From Pseudeuparius sepicola (taxonomy: Eukaryota > Arthropoda > Insecta > Coleoptera > Anthribidae): a DNA stretch of 64,000 nucleotides. Of the stretch, positions 45,100 to 56,390 are shown one piece after another. The stretch is from positions 21,724,876 through 21,788,875 of the forward strand of contig OY987305.1 of assembly GCA_963920635.1 (NCBI GenBank), written 5' to 3'. Position 1 is the stretch's first letter. Each line of letters begins with the position of its first letter. The notes under the pieces are model-generated. The model was not told the origin of the DNA. It was given only the letters and a program-made list of their open reading frames with translations, and did not search any database. The translations under genes were made by a program, and so were the position numbers.

Positions 45100-45766
45100 A
45101 AGTATGGTATGGTACCTCAGAAGATACTTGTAGATTTTGAAAAGGCTTGCATGAATGCAGAGAGAATTTGGTTCCCAGATGCTTAATTTAAAGGTTGCTA
45201 ATTTCATTTGAACCAAAGCCCCACTAGAAAAATTAATAATGTTGGCTTGAAGCACAGAATAGCCACCGTAACTATTCTGTGCTTGAAGGCTGAGCTCGAG
45301 AGCAACGCCGACACAAAATTAATGCTGAAGTTCCTTGCTGCATTATCATTTGTCCCGTTCATGTGCAAGATAAGTTTTTGATAATTTAGCACAAACATTT
45401 CCCATTTAAGAGAAGTTTAATGACGTCTTCACCTGCTTTTTTTTCTATATACATTGCAGGCGCTGCGGGATCTACAATTAAATGTAAACGTATGGAATCA
45501 TTATGACTTGCCCTTGAAGAGTTGCCGGGAACTACGAACTGCTGCGAAGGATTTCATAATGCCTTAAATTCGATATTTCGATACAGTCACTCAAGTGTGG
45601 TTATTCTTTTCGAAGGGGTGCAGAGGGACCTGATATGCCACAGGTTGACATTGGCAAACGCACGAGAAAACCGACTAAAGCCTCTAAAAAGAAAATACAG
45701 GCAGCTGCAGGCATTTATTATTTCTTGCAATGTTGAAAAATATGGCGAATATGAAGATAAATTGTC
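45100..45766 (+). pseudogene. MULE-type transposase remnant
   Basis: Frames in order read ILVDFEKACMNAERIWFPDA, GC-FHLNQS, a LKFLAALSFVPF-like block, and TNCCEGFHNALNSIFRYSHS. These match the MULE domain layout: the 'DfE.A' acidic block, the 'GC.FH' block, then the 'tnN..E.fH..f' block. Multiple stops lie at 45,185-45,480 and an insertion-like T-rich piece is near 45,440. The remnant ends where the LINE starts. Confidence 0.65.
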
Positions 45767-45769
45767 GGC

Positions 45770-46952
45770 ATGGGTCCCGACGTGAACGTTTGTTTTAAGT
45801 GCGCTGACAATTTTATAGTTAAAACAAAGTCTGTTCAATGTGCCTATTGTGATAATGTGTTTCACCTACACTGTGCATCTATTAAAGACTCCTGGCAAAA
45901 AATTATCGTCGAAAGCAACAACGTTTTTTGATTTTGCGATGAATGCAAAAACAAATGGAAGGAAAAAATTAACGCCGGGGATGAAGAAACAACTAATGCG
46001 GACGTAAAAATATTTAAACGTGAGATAACTTGCCTGGAGCGTGAAAAATCAATGTTGGAAAAGTTGCTGATGGAAATGGAGTATACCAACAATTTGCAAA
46101 AAACCTTAATAAATGGATCTGCAAATCATCGAGGAACAGGGCAAGATTCATCCATGAAAATCCAACAACTATCTTTTAGTGATGCTGTAAAAAAACGAAA
46201 ACCACCCTTAACTCTGTTGGTTACAGCACGGGACAATGACCAAAATGTGGACATCTTCCGGGAAGTTGCTAAAAAAACTAATCCCGGTGATATAAATGTG
46301 TGTATTCAATCATCAAGAAAAATCCGAGGAGGCGTTGCCATCGATTGTGATAATGTGGAATCTATGAATAATTTAAAAAAAACACTTATCCTCCAATATG
46401 GGAACCAAATACACTATCAGTGAAGCGAAAAAATTAAATCCCAGGTTAGTTATAAAAAATGTACGGTTGGATGGTCTCACCTCCGATGAGATGATCATAA
46501 ATAATATTATCAACTTGAATGACATTGCAGATTGTACTCTATCAGGGAATGACATTAAAATTGTTACAAAACTTAGACATCGCGACAGTCTTAATTTGAT
46601 AATAGAAGTGTCGGCAAATGTGAGGAAAAAGTTATTAGGCAGGGGATATGTTTTTATAGGCTGGAAAAAATCTTTTGTTTCAGATCATTTTAATGTCATT
46701 AGATGTTATAAGTGTTGTAGGTACGGCCATTCCGCTAAGAGTTGTGAATCGGTTATTTGTTGTTCTCTTTGCGGTGAACAACACTCCCAAAAGAAATGCA
46801 AAAGTCCTCATAAACATTGTATAAACTGCACTGAATTTAACTGAAAATTTAAATCAAATGTGCCCGTTGATCATTCCACTTTCGACACTGCTTGTCCGGT
46901 TTTTGAACATCATTTGTCTATTTTAAAATCAAAAATAAATTATGACTCGAAA
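45770..46952 (+). pseudogene. CR1/Jockey-type LINE ORF1 (PHD finger plus CCHC knuckles), broken
   Basis: The ATG at 45,770 begins MGPDVNVCFKCADNF. CFKC, CAYC, FHLHC and CDEC complete a C4HC3 PHD finger within about 60 residues. The codon before FCDEC is TGA (at about 45,930) where the PHD tryptophan is expected. A coiled-coil region and KRKPPLTLLVTARDND follow. A frameshift at about 46,400 leads to GTKYTISEAKKLNPRLV and then CYKCCRYGHSAKSC and CSLCGEQHSQKKC knuckles, a second TGA (46,842) and a stop at 46,952. ORF1 proteins bind the element RNA. It overlaps the ORF2 ATG by 11 bases. Confidence 0.8.
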
Positions 46953-49707
46953 TAATACTGCTGTGAGTAACCTCGCGAAAATCGGCCAAGTAAATACAAG
47001 ATCACTCTTGCCTTCTTTTAACGAGTTTTCTGATATGGTGATTGATAATAATTTTGATATTATGGCAGTGACAGAAACTTGGCTCTCGCAAACTGTGCCG
47101 AGCAGTGCTGTATCGATGTCTGATTATACCTTTTATCCCAGTGATAGAGTGGGGCGAGGGGGAGGCATTGGTGTTTATATAAAATCACATATAAAGTGTG
47201 AGCATTTTAATATAAATAAAATTAATATTGGATAAAAGATTGACATTAATCTTAGGGATTGTTTATCGGCCTCCAAAGGGAAACATGAATGCGGCTCTGG
47301 CCAGTTTTGAAAATGCTCTTTCGGTCGTCTCAGCTCACAGTGATTTGATTCTCGTATTGGGCGACTTCAATGTTGATTTTTTTAACCCCAATAATAAAAT
47401 ATTGCAATGTCTTCACTCATATAATTTGGAACAAGTGTTGGGCGAAGCCACGCGAATCGTGCAACACTCGCAAACACTACTAGATCCTATACTTTGTAAT
47501 TGTCCTGAGCGTTGCTCTGATGTGAAAACTTTGAATGCAGATTTATACTCTGACCATAGAATGGTGAGTTGCAGTTTTGACTTGCAGGTGTGCAGACCCC
47601 TGCAGGTACAAAAACCTATAGATGTTTTCGAAATTTCGACATGGATTCTTTTAATAAAGATTTGTGTAATATTCCATGGTCGGATATTTTCTATATCAAG
47701 GATATTGATGACAAGGTTGACTTCTTGACAAAGTGGATAACTCATTTGTTTGATTGTCATGCGCCTCTTAAAACTTCGCTAATCAGCAAACCGAAAGCAC
47801 CTTGGCTAACTGATAATCTACGGTACATCTTTAAATTGAGGAATAAGGCATTGTCAGTTTATAAAAAATCACAGACAAATGAATCCTGGGAGCATTACAA
47901 ATACCTCAGAAATTATGCCAAGGCCTCTCACAGAAGGGAAAAAGCTGCATACCTCAAGTACCTTCTCTCACAAAAAGATACCAAAACTTTTTACAAATCT
48001 CTTAAGTCGCTTAATATTCAGCCTTCGACCAACTGTGAAATTCCCCACCACTTGCAAAACTCGAGTGATACAAATAACTATTTTTTATCTGTTTTCCAAA
48101 ACAACGATACACCTTGTCTCGATAAAATTCAATTTTATACAAATAATAGCATTAATGGCAAGAAGTCGTTTAAGATCGAATTTGCAACCGTAGATAAAAT
48201 AGTTGAAGTAATAAATAAAATAAAATCTAATTCGAAGGGTTGCGACGGTATAAGCTTAGACATGATCCGCTACTGTTTACCTGTTATCGCTCCGCATGTA
48301 ACTCATCTGTTAAACTGTTGTATTGAACACAGTTACTTTCCAACTACTTGGAGGGTGGCTGTTGTCACTCCGCTACCTAAGATTGAGAACCCGAAAGCTT
48401 ATTACGATCTGCGTCCTATTAGCTTGCTACCGAGTTTTTCTAAAGTTCTTGAGAAAATAGTATCTGAACAACTTGTGAAATTCTTGGAGGTAAATAAATT
48501 ATTTCCAGAGAATCAATCAGGATTTAGGAAAGCCCATAGCTGCGTCTCGTCTCTGGCAAATTTGAGTGATAACATTCTAAGGGGTATTGACAACGATGAA
48601 GCCACTGCTTTGGTTCTCTTGGATTTTAGTAAGGCATTCGATACTATAAGTCATAATTTGCTGATTGCTAAATGTAAATATATCGGTTTTGATAATTCTG
48701 CATTAAAATTCATATCTAATTACTCAAAGGATTGGTTTCAGCAGGTTAGTATCGGAAACAACGTCTCTGAACGATCACTTATTACGTCGGGTGTCCCACA
48801 GGGTTCTGTGCTGGGGCCTACGCTTTTCCTCGTTTATACTTTCGACCTAATGAATGTTGTTACTCGATCAAATACTCAGGCTTTTGCCGATGATACGCAA
48901 GTTTACTTGAATTTTCACCCCAAAAATTATCTGGTAGCACAGAAAACTTTGAGTGAGGATCTGCTATGTATAAATAAATATGCTATAAGTCACAATTTGC
49001 ATTTGAATCCGACAAAATCTAAACTAATTATATTTTCAAAAAAGAAGCATAGAGAATTTCTGAAATTAAATAAGCGAGTTCAAATAGATGGTTCGGATGT
49101 GACTGTTGTGTCGACTGCGAGGATTCTTGGTTTGACATTTGATGAGGGACTTCGATTCGTGGATCATGTTGTTGGGTTGACCAAGGGATGCTACTTGAGA
49201 CTAAAATTGCTATACGCAAGTAGGAGCTTATTGGATATGAATACAAGAAAGCTTCTCTGCGAAAGCTTAATTCTTTCAAAAATTCATTATGGAGATATTG
49301 TATATGTACCGTGTTTGGATAGTGCGACATTGAACAGATTACAAAGAATACAAAACACATGCTGCAGGCTAATTACAAACCTAAGAAAATATGATCATAT
49401 ATCTCCATCCTTCAAAGAATTAAAATGGTTGGATGTTAGGGGCAATTTTGCGCTACATATGCTCACTTTTGTTGCTAACATTATTAAAGCCTCTTCTCCT
49501 CCTTACTTAGTAAGAAAACTTGTGCCACGCGCTGCAATACATAGCTTAAATGTTCGTCACACAAATTTATTTACAATGCCTGCCCACCGCACATCATTCT
49601 TTGAAAGGTCTTTTTCTTTTAACGCTGTTCACCTGTATAATTCCTTAGATACAACTTTGAGGAACGAGATTGGCAACAGGGTTTTTAGCGGAAAGGTAAA
49701 GAGGTAG
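46942..49707 (+). pseudogene. CR1/Jockey-type LINE ORF2 (AP endonuclease and RT), two frameshifts
   Basis: The endonuclease runs 46,942-47,590: QVNTRSLLPSFNEF, FDIMAVTETWL, RGGGIGVYIK, then after a frame change near 47,230 YRPPKGNM, LVLGDFNVDFF and LYSDHRMVSCSF. A second frame change lies near 47,600. The remaining roughly 690 codons are open: LINE linker (HAPLKTSLISKPKAPWL), RT palm (PLPKI, LRPISLLPSFSKVLEK, LLDFSKAFDTISHNLL, SGVPQGSVLGPTLF, FADDTQVYL near residue 433) and C-terminal domain to a TAG. Endonuclease nicks the target and RT copies the RNA onto it. FLVYTFDL has F where an acidic or polar residue is usual. Confidence 0.92.
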
Positions 49708-49966
49708 CTGCTTTATAGATGATGGTGCTTTTTATATGTCCTGGACACTGTTTTCGTCGTTGGCTATAACTGTATTATATCGTTTGATACGCCGTAGTTT
49801 AATAAAATGTATATAGGTTATGTTTTGGGTAGATATAGGTAGATATAGGTTAGGGTTAGGTAAAGGTTAAGTATGAATGGCACTTGTTGCCAGACTTCGC
49901 CTTTGTACAGGATACCTACATGTTTTGTACTGTATTCTTGCAATAAAGTCCTATTATTATTATTAT
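49708..49966 (+). repeat. LINE 3' UTR ending in ATT repeats
   Basis: The untranslated tail contains AATAAAATG, GGTTAGGGTTAGGTAAAGG and CAATAAAGTCC, and ends in (ATT)n at 49,952-49,966. CR1/Jockey-type LINEs often end in short tandem repeats in place of poly(A). The R4/Dong-type copy B starts at the next base. Confidence 0.6.
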
Positions 49967-51309
49967 CTCGACTTAGCCAAAAGGCATTCGCACTCCCTCT
50001 ACGGGGAACGTTCACTCAGATCCCGGGTATCCCGGATACCAAAAGGATCTGGCTCGGACGAGACCCTTGCCATGTTATCGGGCCTTAGGTGACATTGATG
50101 TTGTTGGATGATCCTGCATTCCCCATGAATTTCCTGACGGTTCGGGCTGTCGCAAGTAGTACCGCTTTCTGCATGGACCTGTAAAGACTATCAGTTAGAC
50201 CCAGCTCCTTGATGTTTCTCAGCAAACTTTTTGGTATAACACCAGTTGTTGACATGATGATTGGAATCGTCTGGACGTTCTCCATTTCCCATTGCCTTCT
50301 AATTCGTTCTTCTAAATCTCTGTACTTCGCGATCTTCTCGACTTGCTTCACACGCAGGTTGTTGTTGTTCGGGATGGCCACATCAATCAGAGTTGTCTGC
50401 CTAGAAATTTTATCAACTATTATAAGGTCCGGTCTGTTATGGGCAACTCGTTGATCTGTCGGAACTGTACGATCCCAGTACATCTTGTAGTTGCTGTTCT
50501 CAAGAACAGGCTCAGGTGTGTAGTTGTAATATGGGACCCTCTCTGCCTGCACAAGCAGCAGCTTTTCCGCCAGTTCCTGGTGCAAGATCTTGGCAACCGA
50601 ATCGTGCCGTTCCTTTTATTCCGTTGATGCGAACATCTGACATCCTCCTGTTATGTGCTGGATTGTTTCTGAAGTTGGGCACCCGTATCTGCATCTGTCA
50701 TCCACTACCGATGCATCTCCTACAATCAATTTTAGGTAGTTGCGAGTTGGTATAACCTGATCTTGTATGACCAGTAGGAAGCCTTCAGTCTCGGGGAACA
50801 TTCGTCCCGAGGTCAGCCAATAGTTCGACGCTAACTTGTCGACATGTTCCTGGTTAACCTCATTAGGATGCCTCCCGTGCAGCGGCTTCCCCAACCACCT
50901 CTGTAGTTTATCGTTGTCGGTTCGGTGGTGATTTTGACGCTCGTGTTCCGTCAGACGTAGCGGTGTTGAGACGTCTGCTCCGCATATAGCCCTATGTAGT
51001 GTGGAGCTGTTGGCCTGCCTGTAGAAATAATTACGCAGATTTAATATTTGTTGGTCCAATTGCTTGCTGAGATCTGCCAATCCTCTTCCTCCTAGTTGAC
51101 GTGGCAGAGTTGTTCTTTCTACGGCGCTACGGGGATGATGTTTACGAGCTTTTGTCAGTAGTGTCCTAACTTTTCGTTGCAGGTTGTTGATGTCCGTGTT
51201 GGTCCAATTCACTATTCCGAACGAATAGCTGAGTACAGAGCACGCATACGTGTTCAGGGCCTTAAACAAATTCCTGCTGTTAAGATAAGTTCGCACTACT
51301 TGTCTTACT
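49967..51309 (-). pseudogene. R4/Dong-type LINE copy B, 5'-truncated
   Basis: This copy is a near-identical (a few percent different) truncated version of copy A, covering its last about 400 codons and 3' UTR. A TAT-to-TAA change (about 50,612, in the stretch STEYKERH) creates a stop between the 226- and 166-codon frames. It is flanked by ATT repeats on both sides (49,952-49,966 and 51,310-51,329). It retains the CCHC zinc finger (CRYGCPTSETIQHITGGC) and the RLE (NRPDLIIVDK...TLIDVAI). Confidence 0.9.
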
Positions 51310-51329
51310 CTTATTATTATTATTATTAT
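51310..51329. repeat. (TTA)n between the two R4/Dong-type copies
   Basis: About 20 bases of TTATTA separate the 3' end of copy A from the truncated 5' end of copy B. It is the target repeat shared by both insertions. Confidence 0.9.
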
Positions 51330-54178
51330 CTCGACTTAGCCAAAAGGCATTCGCACTCCCTCTACGGGGAACGTTCACTCAGATCCCGGGTATCCCGGAT
51401 ACCAAAAGGATCTGGCTCGGACGAGACCCTTGCCATGTTATCGGGCCTTAGGTGACATTGATGTTGTTGGATGATCCTGCATTCCCCATGAATTTCCTGA
51501 CGGTTCGGGCTGTCGCAAGTAGTACCGCTTTCTGCATGGACCTGTAAAGACTATCAGTTAGACCCAGCTCCTTGATGTTTCTCAGCAAACTTTTTGGTAT
51601 AACACCAGTTGTTGACATGATGATTGGAATCGTCTGGACGTTCTCCATTTCCCATTGCCTTCTAATTCGTTCTTCTAAATCTCTGTACTTCGCGATCTTC
51701 TCGACTTGCTTCACACGCAGGTTGTTGTTGTTCGAGATGGCCACATCAATCAGAGTTGTCTGCCTAGAAATTTTATCAACTATTATAAGGTCCGGTCTGT
51801 TATGGGCAACTCGTTGATCTGTCAGAACTGTACGATCCCAGTATATCTTGTAGTTGCTGTTCTCAAGAACAGGCTCAGTTGTGTAGTTGTAATATGGGAC
51901 CCTCTCTGCCTGCACAAGCAGCAGCTTTTCCGCCAGTTCCTGGTGCAAGATCTTGGCAACCGAATCGTGTCGTTCCTTATATTCCGTTGATGCGAACATC
52001 TGACATCCTCCTGTTATGTGCTGGATTGTTTCTGAAGTTGGGCACCCGTATCTGCATCTGTCATCCACTAGCGATGCATCTCCTACAATGAATTTTAGGT
52101 AGTTGTGAGTTGGTATAACCTGATCTTGTATGGCCAGTAGGAAGCCTTCCGTCTCGGGGAACATTCGTCCCGAGGTCAGCCAATAGTTCGACGCTAACTT
52201 GTCGACATGTTCCTGGTTAACCTCATTAGGATGCCTCCCGTGCAGCGGCTTCCCCAACCACCTCTGTAGTTTATCGTTGTCGGTTCGGTGGTGATTTTGA
52301 CGCTCGTGTTCCGTCAGACGTAGCGGTGTTGAGACGTCTGCTCCGCATATAGCCCTATGTAGTGTGGAGCTGTTGGCCTGCCTGTAGAAATAATTACGCA
52401 GATTTAATATTTGTTGGTCCAATTGCTTGCTGAGATCTGCCAATCCTCTTCCTCCTAGTTGACGTGGCAGAGTTGTTCTTTCTACGGCGCTACGGGGATG
52501 ATGTTTACGAGCTTTTGTCAGTAGTGTCCTAACTTTTCGTTGCAGGTTGTTGATGTCCGTGTTGGTCCAATTCACTATTCCGAACGAATAGCTGAGTACA
52601 GAGCACGCACACGTGTTCAGGGCCTTAAACAAATTCCTGCTGTTAAGATCAGTTCGCACTACTTGTCTTACTCTCTTGATGAATTCGTTCTTTAAATCAG
52701 TCTTCATTGTTCGATGGTCTATCCTTTGAGCTTGTTTCATCCCGAGATACTTGTATGTATCTCCCTTGCTCATTGCTTCGATCTCCTGGCCGTCCTGCAT
52801 CTCGTGTGCGCTTTGTTCGAGCTTTCCCCGGATGCTATTAAGGGTGCGGCACTTGTCCAGTCCAAACAGCATTCCGATGTCCCTGGAGAACTCCTCTACA
52901 ATTTTAAGCATTTGCGTTAGTTGGTTTTTGGTTGCTGCGATCAGTTTTAAATCATCCATATATAATAGGTGATTCAACTTGATCGCTTCTGCGTTGTTGC
53001 TTTTGATAGCGAAGCCATATTTTGTAGAGTTCAACCGATGTGATAGAGGGTTCATCGCCATGCAGAACCACAGTGGACTGAGTGAATCTCCTTGGAAAAT
53101 CCCTCTTCGGATGTTGATTGTGTCGGTCTCGATGTTACTGTCTGCGGTTCTGAGTTGTATCTTAGTGCGCCAGGTTGTCATAACGTGTTCTAAAAAGGAA
53201 ACTGTATGATGATCTATTTTATACAGCTTTAAGATACCTGTGAGCCAGTCGTGAGGTACGGAATCAAATGCTTTTTTGTAGTCCACATAAGCCATGTGGA
53301 GGTTTCGTTGCTTGGAATGAGCCTGGTTGCAGATGACAGAGTCTATGATGAGTTGCTCTTTGCATCCCATTGCGCCCTTCGAGCAGCCCTTCTGCTGCAT
53401 TGCAATGATGTTGTTCCGCTCGCAGTGAGCATATATTCGCTGCGTAAGGCAAGATGTGATTATCTTGTACAGCGTAGGCAAGCAGGTTATTGGGCGGTAC
53501 TTGGCAGGGTTATCCGTATTCCGCTGGTCTTTTGGTAACAGGTAGGTTGCACCCTGTGTAAGAAACAATGGCATTTTCAGAGGATCGAGCAAGACTTCAT
53601 TAATTAAGGTAGTTATCTGTTCATGCGTGCACCACAACTTCTTAATCCAATAATTTTGGAGATGATCTGGACCTGGTGCCTTCCAGTTGTGGGAATTCTT
53701 GATGACATCGGAGACCTCAGCGGTTGTGAATTGCTCGTGTTGCATCTGGCTATAGTTCCGGCCCATCTCGCGTTCTTCGCTGATCCAGCTTGCACTGACA
53801 TTGTATGGACCTGGTGTGGCAAGTTGATTTCTCCAGAAACCGTCGACCTGTTCTCTGCTAGGGTAACTCGCATTTGTGGCATCGGCGCTAGAATTAAAAG
53901 CACGGTAGAAACCCTTTTCTGATCGTTCAAAGAGTTTGTTGTCTCGTTTCCTGTTGTTACTAGCCTTGTATCTCCTCAGACGCCCTGCGAAAACAGAAAG
54001 TTTTTGTTTTAATGTGTCAAGACATTGTTGAGCAGTGATGTTCGCGGGGTCATGCCGAGAATGCATTTGGGTGCGGCTCATTATTGCCTGCACCGCCCTC
54101 TGGATCCTTCTAGTTCTAACTCCTCTGATATATTCCGTCACTTGTCCTATGTCTTTACGGAGACTCTCGATCTTCCGA

Positions 54179-54180
<2 letters not shown>
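51330..54180 (-). CDS. R4/Dong-type LINE copy A: RT and restriction-like endonuclease, open frame
   Basis: A single open frame runs from the 5' junction (about 54,180) to 51,448. About 897 codons follow the GTG at 54,141, and there is no ATG near the junction, so the N-terminus is truncated. RT motifs are KAPGPDHLQNYWIK, KYRPITCLPTLYKII, YVDYKKAFDSVPHDWL, RRGIFQGDSLSPL and LLYMDDLKLI. Near residues 696-712 is the CCHC finger CRYGCPTSETIQHITGGC, and near 782-805 the PD-(D/E)xK-type endonuclease (RPDLIIVDK, LIDVAI). These elements nick a specific target and prime reverse transcription there. The junctions are ATT/TTA microsatellites at both ends, as known for Dong in Bombyx. Confidence 0.9.

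Positions 54181-54219
<39 letters not shown>
54181..54219. repeat. (TTA)n microsatellite at the 5' junction of copy A
   Basis: Twelve to thirteen ATT units follow the last base matching the LINE frame and give way to AAATTGGCCTGCC. It is the other flank of the nested LINE insertions. Confidence 0.95.
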
Positions 54220-54220
<1 letters not shown>

Positions 54221-54414
54221 ATTGGCCTGCCTATAAGAATATTAAGCAAATTTGAAATAAAATATAATAGATTCTTGATTTATTGTATTGGCTATTTGTT
54301 TCCCAATAAACTATTGACTACCTAATACCTATAGTTGATCGTTTATTCTATTCCATCTCGTCTTGGTGCCTGAAAGTACAAAAAGTAAAATAAAAATAGT
54401 GAGCAATTTTCAAT

Positions 54415-54612
54415 GTGCATTTTATTCCTGTGAGTTTTTTCCCTGTGCGCATTTATCACGGCGCGTTTTTTACCGTGCGCGCATTTTTCCGTGTAGGTAT
54501 ACAGGTTTTCTTGTGTTTTCCGCGCGCCCATTTTTCCTTGTGCGCAATTTTTCAGTGCGCTTATATGACTGAGCGCTTCTTTCTGTGCGCTTTTTCCCGT
54601 GCGGTTTTTCCT
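54415..54612 (+). repeat. degenerate GTGCGC/TTTTTCC motif cluster upstream of a promoter
   Basis: GTGCGCATTT, CGGCGCGTTTTTT, CCGTGCGCGCATTTTTCC, TTGTGCGCAATTTTTC, AGTGCGC, GAGCGC, TGTGCGCTTTTTCCC and GTGCGGTTTTTCC follow one another at irregular 15-35-bp spacing. It could be a decayed minisatellite or a cluster of binding sites about 100 bp upstream of the CpG-rich promoter. Confidence 0.5.
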
Positions 54613-54654
54613 ACTAGACTTGTTGAACAAATGTTTACGTAGGTCGCAGCCAGC

Positions 54655-54845
54655 AGATTGGTTACGCCACTGCCAGGGTGGCGCGGGCGGCGCGCCGCCG
54701 AACCGAAGGGCGGCCGTCCCACACGCCGGGCGCCGTCGCCGCCGGCCGGTATAAAGTTAGGGAACGGCTGGCGCGGATCCATTCGAGCCGCCCGCCGCCG
54801 CCGCAGCTGCCGCCGCCGCCAGACGCCCCGCACGCCGCCGCCGCC
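54655..54845 (+). promoter_or_regulatory. CpG-rich promoter with TATA box and 5' UTR
   Basis: This about 190-bp segment is the most GC/CpG-dense in the window. TATAAAG lies at 54,750-54,756. An initiator-like TCCATTCG lies about 29 bases downstream (about 54,778), giving a predicted start near 54,781 and a 5' UTR of about 65 bases rich in CCGCCG. It reads into the Kozak ATG at 54,846. The clean spacing argues for a real host core promoter. Confidence 0.7.
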
Positions 54846-54984
54846 ATGGTCCGGGTGGCTCGGGCGCTGTCCCCACACCCTCTGCTGCTCGTGCTGGCGG
54901 TGTTCACCGTCTGCGCGGCGATCCCGCACGGGGTCATGGCGATCGACCTCAGCCGCCTCTACGGACACATCAGCTCCAAGAGGG
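54846..54984 (+). CDS. first coding exon of a secreted-protein gene (host gene, partial)
   Basis: GCCGCCGCCATGG is an ideal Kozak context. The exon encodes 46 codons plus one base. It opens MVRVARALSPHPLLLVLAVF, a basic start and hydrophobic core typical of a signal peptide, with likely cleavage after the GVMA that precedes IDL. The mature start IDLSRLYGHISSKR follows, ending in dibasic KR. The exon stops at G|GTGAGT (donor at 54,985). A short mature stretch ending in KR would suit a neuropeptide or hormone precursor, but nothing specific is recognised and downstream exons were not found here. The open frame continuing into the intron is not coding. Confidence 0.65.
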
Positions 54985-55300
54985 GTGAGTGCATCGCGAC
55001 TGTCGGCATGTGTGTTTTTCATGCTCCCCCGAGGTTTTCGGTCAGAGACGGCGTTAATTTTTTTGTCGTTCGATGCGAACTTCTTTGTATTTTTTTAAAT
55101 GTCGTGTTTAGTTTAGTTTTATTGAAAATAATCAACAAACGCATAAAAAGTTTCTTTTACTTTCCCTTACTAGGGAATGTTAAAAATAATATAAAATGAA
55201 AATAAACCCGTATTGCCGTAAATGCTGTTGTCCTAAAGAAACACGCTGTATATAAAACAATAAATTGAGATAAGTATTTGAAGTTAACGTTTATAATAAA
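54985..55300 (+). other. start of the first intron, no further gene seen
   Basis: After the consensus donor GTGAGT the sequence becomes AT-rich and non-coding. No exon with a matching phase (one base carried over) could be recognised before the window ends: the later sequence is transposon-derived. Confidence 0.5.
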
Positions 55301-56390
55301 GCATGTTTAGTGGCATATCAGGTAAAGGACACCAATTGAAAAAAAAAAATGCGCTGATGAACACATAGGAAGTTTACATGACCAACAACCATGAATGGTT
55401 ACCCTACACCCTCTAACCCCTCCTAGTAGGCCAGTCAAATTCCATTTTGAGAGTGAAGTTTTTCGGGACATTTATTTCTAAGCGGCAATCGATACCTTTT
55501 TTATTGTAGAATGAATATATAAAAATCCCAAAAAATCTTATGTGAGCTAAAGCGGCCATCTTGAAAAATGGCCGCCAAAACACACTTTTTTTAGATCCAA
55601 ATATCTCAGTAACCTTCAGTCCGATTTGGAATATCTTTTTTTTTTGTTTTGTTCCAATTTCTTAGTACTATAAAAAGTGTAATGCTGAAAATTTAGAAAA
55701 AATCAAAAATAAAGCCAGAACAACCATTCAAAAACTTTAATACAATTTTTCGCTTAAAAATTCTGTTTAATTGCATTTTAAAATCAATTTAAAAAAATAT
55801 GAAAAATAGTTCCTACAAAATTTTAATCTATTTAATTTTCTACAATTTGATTTTTTTGTGAACTTTTTATCTTCAATATTAACGGAGTTATGACTTATTG
55901 TTGGTAATCATGCACCATCGTTATCGCGAATGCAAGGCGGTGTAATGTACTTTTGCTAGCCGAGTTTACTTTTGAAAATAAAGTTCTTACCATTATGCAT
56001 ATCAACAATAGTTTTATGTCAGTTTCAGGCATAAGTAAAATATAAAAATCAAAATAAGCACAAGGAAAGTGTTTCTTTTTAAATGACTGCCCGCTTATCC
56101 ATCGAAACGATATTATTATGTTTGATATAAATATGTGCAATTTATTTAGAAATAAATAAATAAAATACTTTAATAATTATTTTTATAAGTTTAAATGAGA
56201 ACAATAATTTTGCTTGTAATAATATATTATGCATCGGAAAAATTTTCTTCGGGGACGCATGCTGTCTATTTGCAGTCAATTCCATGGCAATTGTAGCACA
56301 TAGAACTGCAACGTCCCGTTTCGGAGCACACACATGTTTTTAAGGACTTCCTGAGGTGCTGGAGGTAATAGGAAACATTCGGCCGCTGTA

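Noticed and set aside
49843..49865. Telomere-type TTAGG repeat in the LINE tail
   Set aside because: Only about two to three imperfect units inside a LINE 3' UTR; not a telomeric array.
51706..53922. Plus-strand frames of 60-105 codons under the R4/Dong-type LINE
   Set aside because: Antisense shadows of the 897-codon minus-strand frame.
54561..55022. 153- and 91-codon minus-strand frames and 146-codon plus frame in the CpG promoter
   Set aside because: They are shadows of the GC-rich promoter and exon; only the frame with Kozak ATG, signal peptide and splice donor is credible.
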